A stretch of 28,134 nt of DNA from a virus. The notes below the pieces were generated by a model, which saw only the letters and a program-made list of their open reading frames with translations, was not told the origin of the DNA and made no database searches. Location of the stretch: IMG/VR virus record IMGVR_UViG_3300008266_012294, positions 1-28,134 of that record. One strand, 5' to 3'. Positions 26,472 to 28,134 of this stretch are shown piece after piece. The translations under genes and the position numbers were made by a program. Position 1 is the first letter of the stretch. Every line of letters begins with the position of its first letter.

Positions 26472-27108
26472 GCTGACTGTAATAGAAGTTGATGGAGTTT
26501 TTGTTGTAGATTCTCGTTTGATCGCTGATCGTCTTGATATTGATCACAAGAGTTTTATGGATATTGTGGTCAGACACTTTGGCTATCCAAAACACTCAAT
26601 GAATATTTTGGATTTACTAGGTATTAAAGCTAGGTTTTTTACCTATTCAGATTTTGAGAAAGGAGATACTTTAAATCAAATTATTAATGAAATCCTGTAT
26701 GATCCTGCATTCCCATCTGACTTAAGAGCAAATTTAGTTTGGATGTTTGCAGCTATTAAGTTTGAGTCAGCTAAAACTTGGTGTGTGTCAGTACAGGAGC
26801 TAGGCGGCGTTCATCCTTGGTTTAAAAAAAACCATAAAATGCTTGTTCCTAATTCAGAATTGATAAAAGTCGTGGCGAAAAACAAGAAACGCCCTGATTT
26901 TGTTCTGACTGTTGGTGGGAAAGCGTATCCAGTGGAATGCAAAATCGACTTTACAAGTAAATCTTTAAAGCAATTACAGTCTTATATGAAACTATGGGAC
27001 TGCAATAAAGGCTTTGCTGTTGCTTACTCGCTTAAGTGCCCTCTCCCTAGCAACATTACATTTTTTCAAGTCGTTTCAGAAGAATCAAATGAGGCTGATG
27101 ATGAGTAA
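26464..27108 (+). CDS. Rha-like N-domain fused to a PD-(D/E)XK nuclease-like domain
   Basis: 214 aa from ATG 26464, chosen for the GGAGAGG nine bases upstream; a TTG at 26455 is in frame. Residues 5-40 (LTVIEVDGVFVVDSRLIADRLDIDHKSFMDIVVRHF) follow the phage Rha regulator pattern (V-x-DSRxVAxxLGxxHxxFxxxI). Residues 118-175 (HPWFKKNHKM...KKRPDFVLTV..KAYPVECKIDF) contain PD145-x12-E158-C-K160, the core of PD-(D/E)XK nucleases. So it may be a regulator with nuclease activity, or an inactive nuclease fold used for binding. The fusion is inferred from motifs. Confidence 0.65.
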   Translation: MSKLTVIEVDGVFVVDSRLIADRLDIDHKSFMDIVVRHFGYPKHSMNILDLLGIKARFFTYSDFEKGDTLNQIINEILYDPAFPSDLRANLVWMFAAIKFESAKTWCVSVQELGGVHPWFKKNHKMLVPNSELIKVVAKNKKRPDFVLTVGGKAYPVECKIDFTSKSLKQLQSYMKLWDCNKGFAVAYSLKCPLPSNITFFQVVSEESNEADDE

Positions 27109-27169
27109 AAACAAGCAATTCCGCTTTAACTTCGACTCATCCAAAATCGTACCGATGAAGAGGGCTTAA
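27101..27169 (+). CDS. Tiny basic peptide
   Basis: A 22-aa frame (MSKNKQFRFNFDSSKIVPMK) starting inside the end of the previous gene and ending just before the next start. Short but placed like a coupled gene. Confidence 0.3.
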   Translation: MSKNKQFRFNFDSSKIVPMKRA

Positions 27170-27171
27170 TT

Positions 27172-27642
27172 ATGAATCAAATAGAAAATCAAAAAGTTCT
27201 ACACCCCGTAGAAAACCTTACGATCCTATACCGCGCCCGTGGTTTCTGGCACACACCCGAACTCAACCAAGCGATCGAGAAAATCATTAATCACTTTGGA
27301 GATCGCGCATCTATTCCCCCTGAATTTATTGCTGAGTTCATGAGTGGAATTAAGCGTCATGGCTTGCCAAGTGGCGAGGGTTGGAATGTTTGGTATGAAC
27401 CATGTCCAGTTGTTAAAACTACTGCAATGGAAGTAGTTGTTACATCACAGGATATGCCACCCGAAATTATGGAACTGTACCCAGACTTCTACAAGGGCGG
27501 TAAATTCCACATCAACAAAGCTAAGCTACAGCAATCAGGCAGGGCTTATCACTCACGACATGGTGAGTATTTTTATATTGCTGTGCCTGATAGCGCGATC
27601 GCATTGCCAGAAAGTAAGGAATTATTAGAGGTTGCATTGTGA
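27172..27642 (+). CDS. Hypothetical phage protein
   Basis: A 156-aa alpha/beta protein (VENLTILYRARGFWHTPELN, ...PPEIMELYPDFYKGGKFHIN, ...GRAYHSRHGEYFYIAVPDSA). No domain recognised. Stop and next start overlap (GTGA). Confidence 0.55.
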   Translation: MNQIENQKVLHPVENLTILYRARGFWHTPELNQAIEKIINHFGDRASIPPEFIAEFMSGIKRHGLPSGEGWNVWYEPCPVVKTTAMEVVVTSQDMPPEIMELYPDFYKGGKFHINKAKLQQSGRAYHSRHGEYFYIAVPDSAIALPESKELLEVAL

Positions 27643-27854
27643 CCCAACAAATCAAGATCGCCTATCTACTCCAGCGATTTATATCAGATCGCAACGAGTG
27701 GAAAACACTGAGATCCAACAAAAAAGAATCTGATGCAATCAAATTACTAAAAAGGATGAGATTGAGACATCCTGAATTACAGTATCGGGTTGCGATTGAA
27801 GAAGAGACTACTACGATTACTGTTGTAAAGGTTGTTAGAGGTATTGAATTATGA
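27639..27854 (+). CDS. Small hypothetical protein
   Basis: A 71-aa basic protein with a GTG start (MTQQIKIAYLLQRFISDRNE, ...LLKRMRLRHPELQYRVAIEE). Its stop overlaps the next ATG (ATGA). Function unknown. Confidence 0.55.
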   Translation: MTQQIKIAYLLQRFISDRNEWKTLRSNKKESDAIKLLKRMRLRHPELQYRVAIEEETTTITVVKVVRGIEL

Positions 27855-28134
27855 GCAAACCCAGAAAATCAGCACCGCTAGGCATGACTGAAGCTAACTT
27901 CTGCGCGATAGTTGATCCGCGATCGCCTAATCCTAAGACTGAAACGCGGCGATTATCTAATGGCAGTGATAAGCCTAAGTATAATGTGGGCGATCGCTGC
28001 TACCTAACAGAGCCAACGCAAAACCTAGCTGGCGCAGATTACACAAACAAAAAACTGCATATTCAGTATTTTTGGCATAGTCCAGAATCTAAGTGGGTAA
28101 CTCCTACTGAGCAAGATTTGATAAAAATCAACAA
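27851..28134 (+). CDS. Hypothetical protein, 5' part (right edge)
   Basis: Open to the window end (94 codons seen): MSKPRKSAPLGMTEANFCAI ... YNVGDRCYLTEPTQNLAGAD ... IQYFWHSPESKWVTPTEQDL. No stop before the edge. Translationally coupled to the previous gene. Function unknown. Confidence 0.5.
   Translation, partial: MSKPRKSAPLGMTEANFCAIVDPRSPNPKTETRRLSNGSDKPKYNVGDRCYLTEPTQNLAGADYTNKKLHIQYFWHSPESKWVTPTEQDLIKIN

Noticed and set aside
1-28134. The window as plasmid DNA
   Set aside because: The iterons and RHH genes could fit a plasmid, but the tail/fibre genes, RecT, phage methylases and Rha-like protein favour a phage or prophage. A phage-plasmid cannot be excluded from this window.

Overview
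This window looks like part of the genome of a temperate phage or prophage of a cyanobacterium. The octamer GCGATCGC (HIP1, a cyanobacterial signature) and its core CGATCG recur on both strands, in genes and between them, which points to long residence in a HIP1-rich host. Phage identity rests on tail-type structural genes at the left edge, a TOPRIM primase-helicase, a RecT/Bet annealing protein, phage-type N6-adenine and C5-cytosine methyltransferases, a Rha-like regulator and dozens of tiny genes with ATGA, GTGA or TAATG overlaps. No integrase, terminase, capsid gene, tRNA or CRISPR array was seen.

Layout. (1) 1-1805, plus strand: end of a late tail module (partial structural protein, two tail/fibre-like proteins, a small accessory protein). 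(2) 1902-4588, minus strand: Dam-like methylase, small unknown genes, an orphan Phd-like antitoxin and a Gly/Tyr-repeat peptide. (3) 4856-9240, minus strand: replication module, with a basic HTH-type protein, an iteron-like region at 6137-6340 that is the best origin candidate, the primase-helicase, and a ribbon-helix-helix gene behind a clear promoter. (4) 9348-10726, minus strand: three unknown genes between a strong operator-bearing promoter and a perfect terminator. (5) 10755-15299, minus strand: a compact CRISPR-like cassette. Reading along the minus strand it is a 176-aa putative subunit, a Csf2-like Cas7, a Csf3-like Cas5, a CysH-like PP-loop protein, a frameshifted Coq4-family protein, then a Cas6-type endoribonuclease. 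The first five genes overlap each other by 8-14 bases. No nuclease, DinG/RecD helicase or CRISPR array accompanies it. (6) 15328-19070, minus strand: early genes including a P-loop ATPase/kinase, a short dCTP-deaminase/dUTPase-fold protein and an XRE regulator. (7) 19071-19429: a divergent control region with two related operators. (8) 19279-20665, plus strand: small genes ending in an HNH endonuclease and a terminator. (9) 20717-26140, minus strand: secreted and small proteins, a C5 methyltransferase containing a long nested same-strand reading frame, and the RecT module. (10) 26141-28134, plus strand: an RHH regulator, a Rha-like/PD-(D/E)XK fusion and small genes running off the edge.

How it fits together. 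The primase-helicase, the basic HTH protein and the iteron region form a replication unit; RecT and the methyltransferases serve recombination and genome protection. RHH and XRE regulators sit beside promoters whose spacers carry inverted repeats. The most remarkable item is the type IV-like Cas cassette, with CysH and Coq4 genes translationally coupled to Cas7/Cas5 genes and a separate Cas6, lying inside a phage early region. The second is the overprinted reading frame in the cytosine methyltransferase, whose product carries motifs I recognise from a recurring phage protein family.
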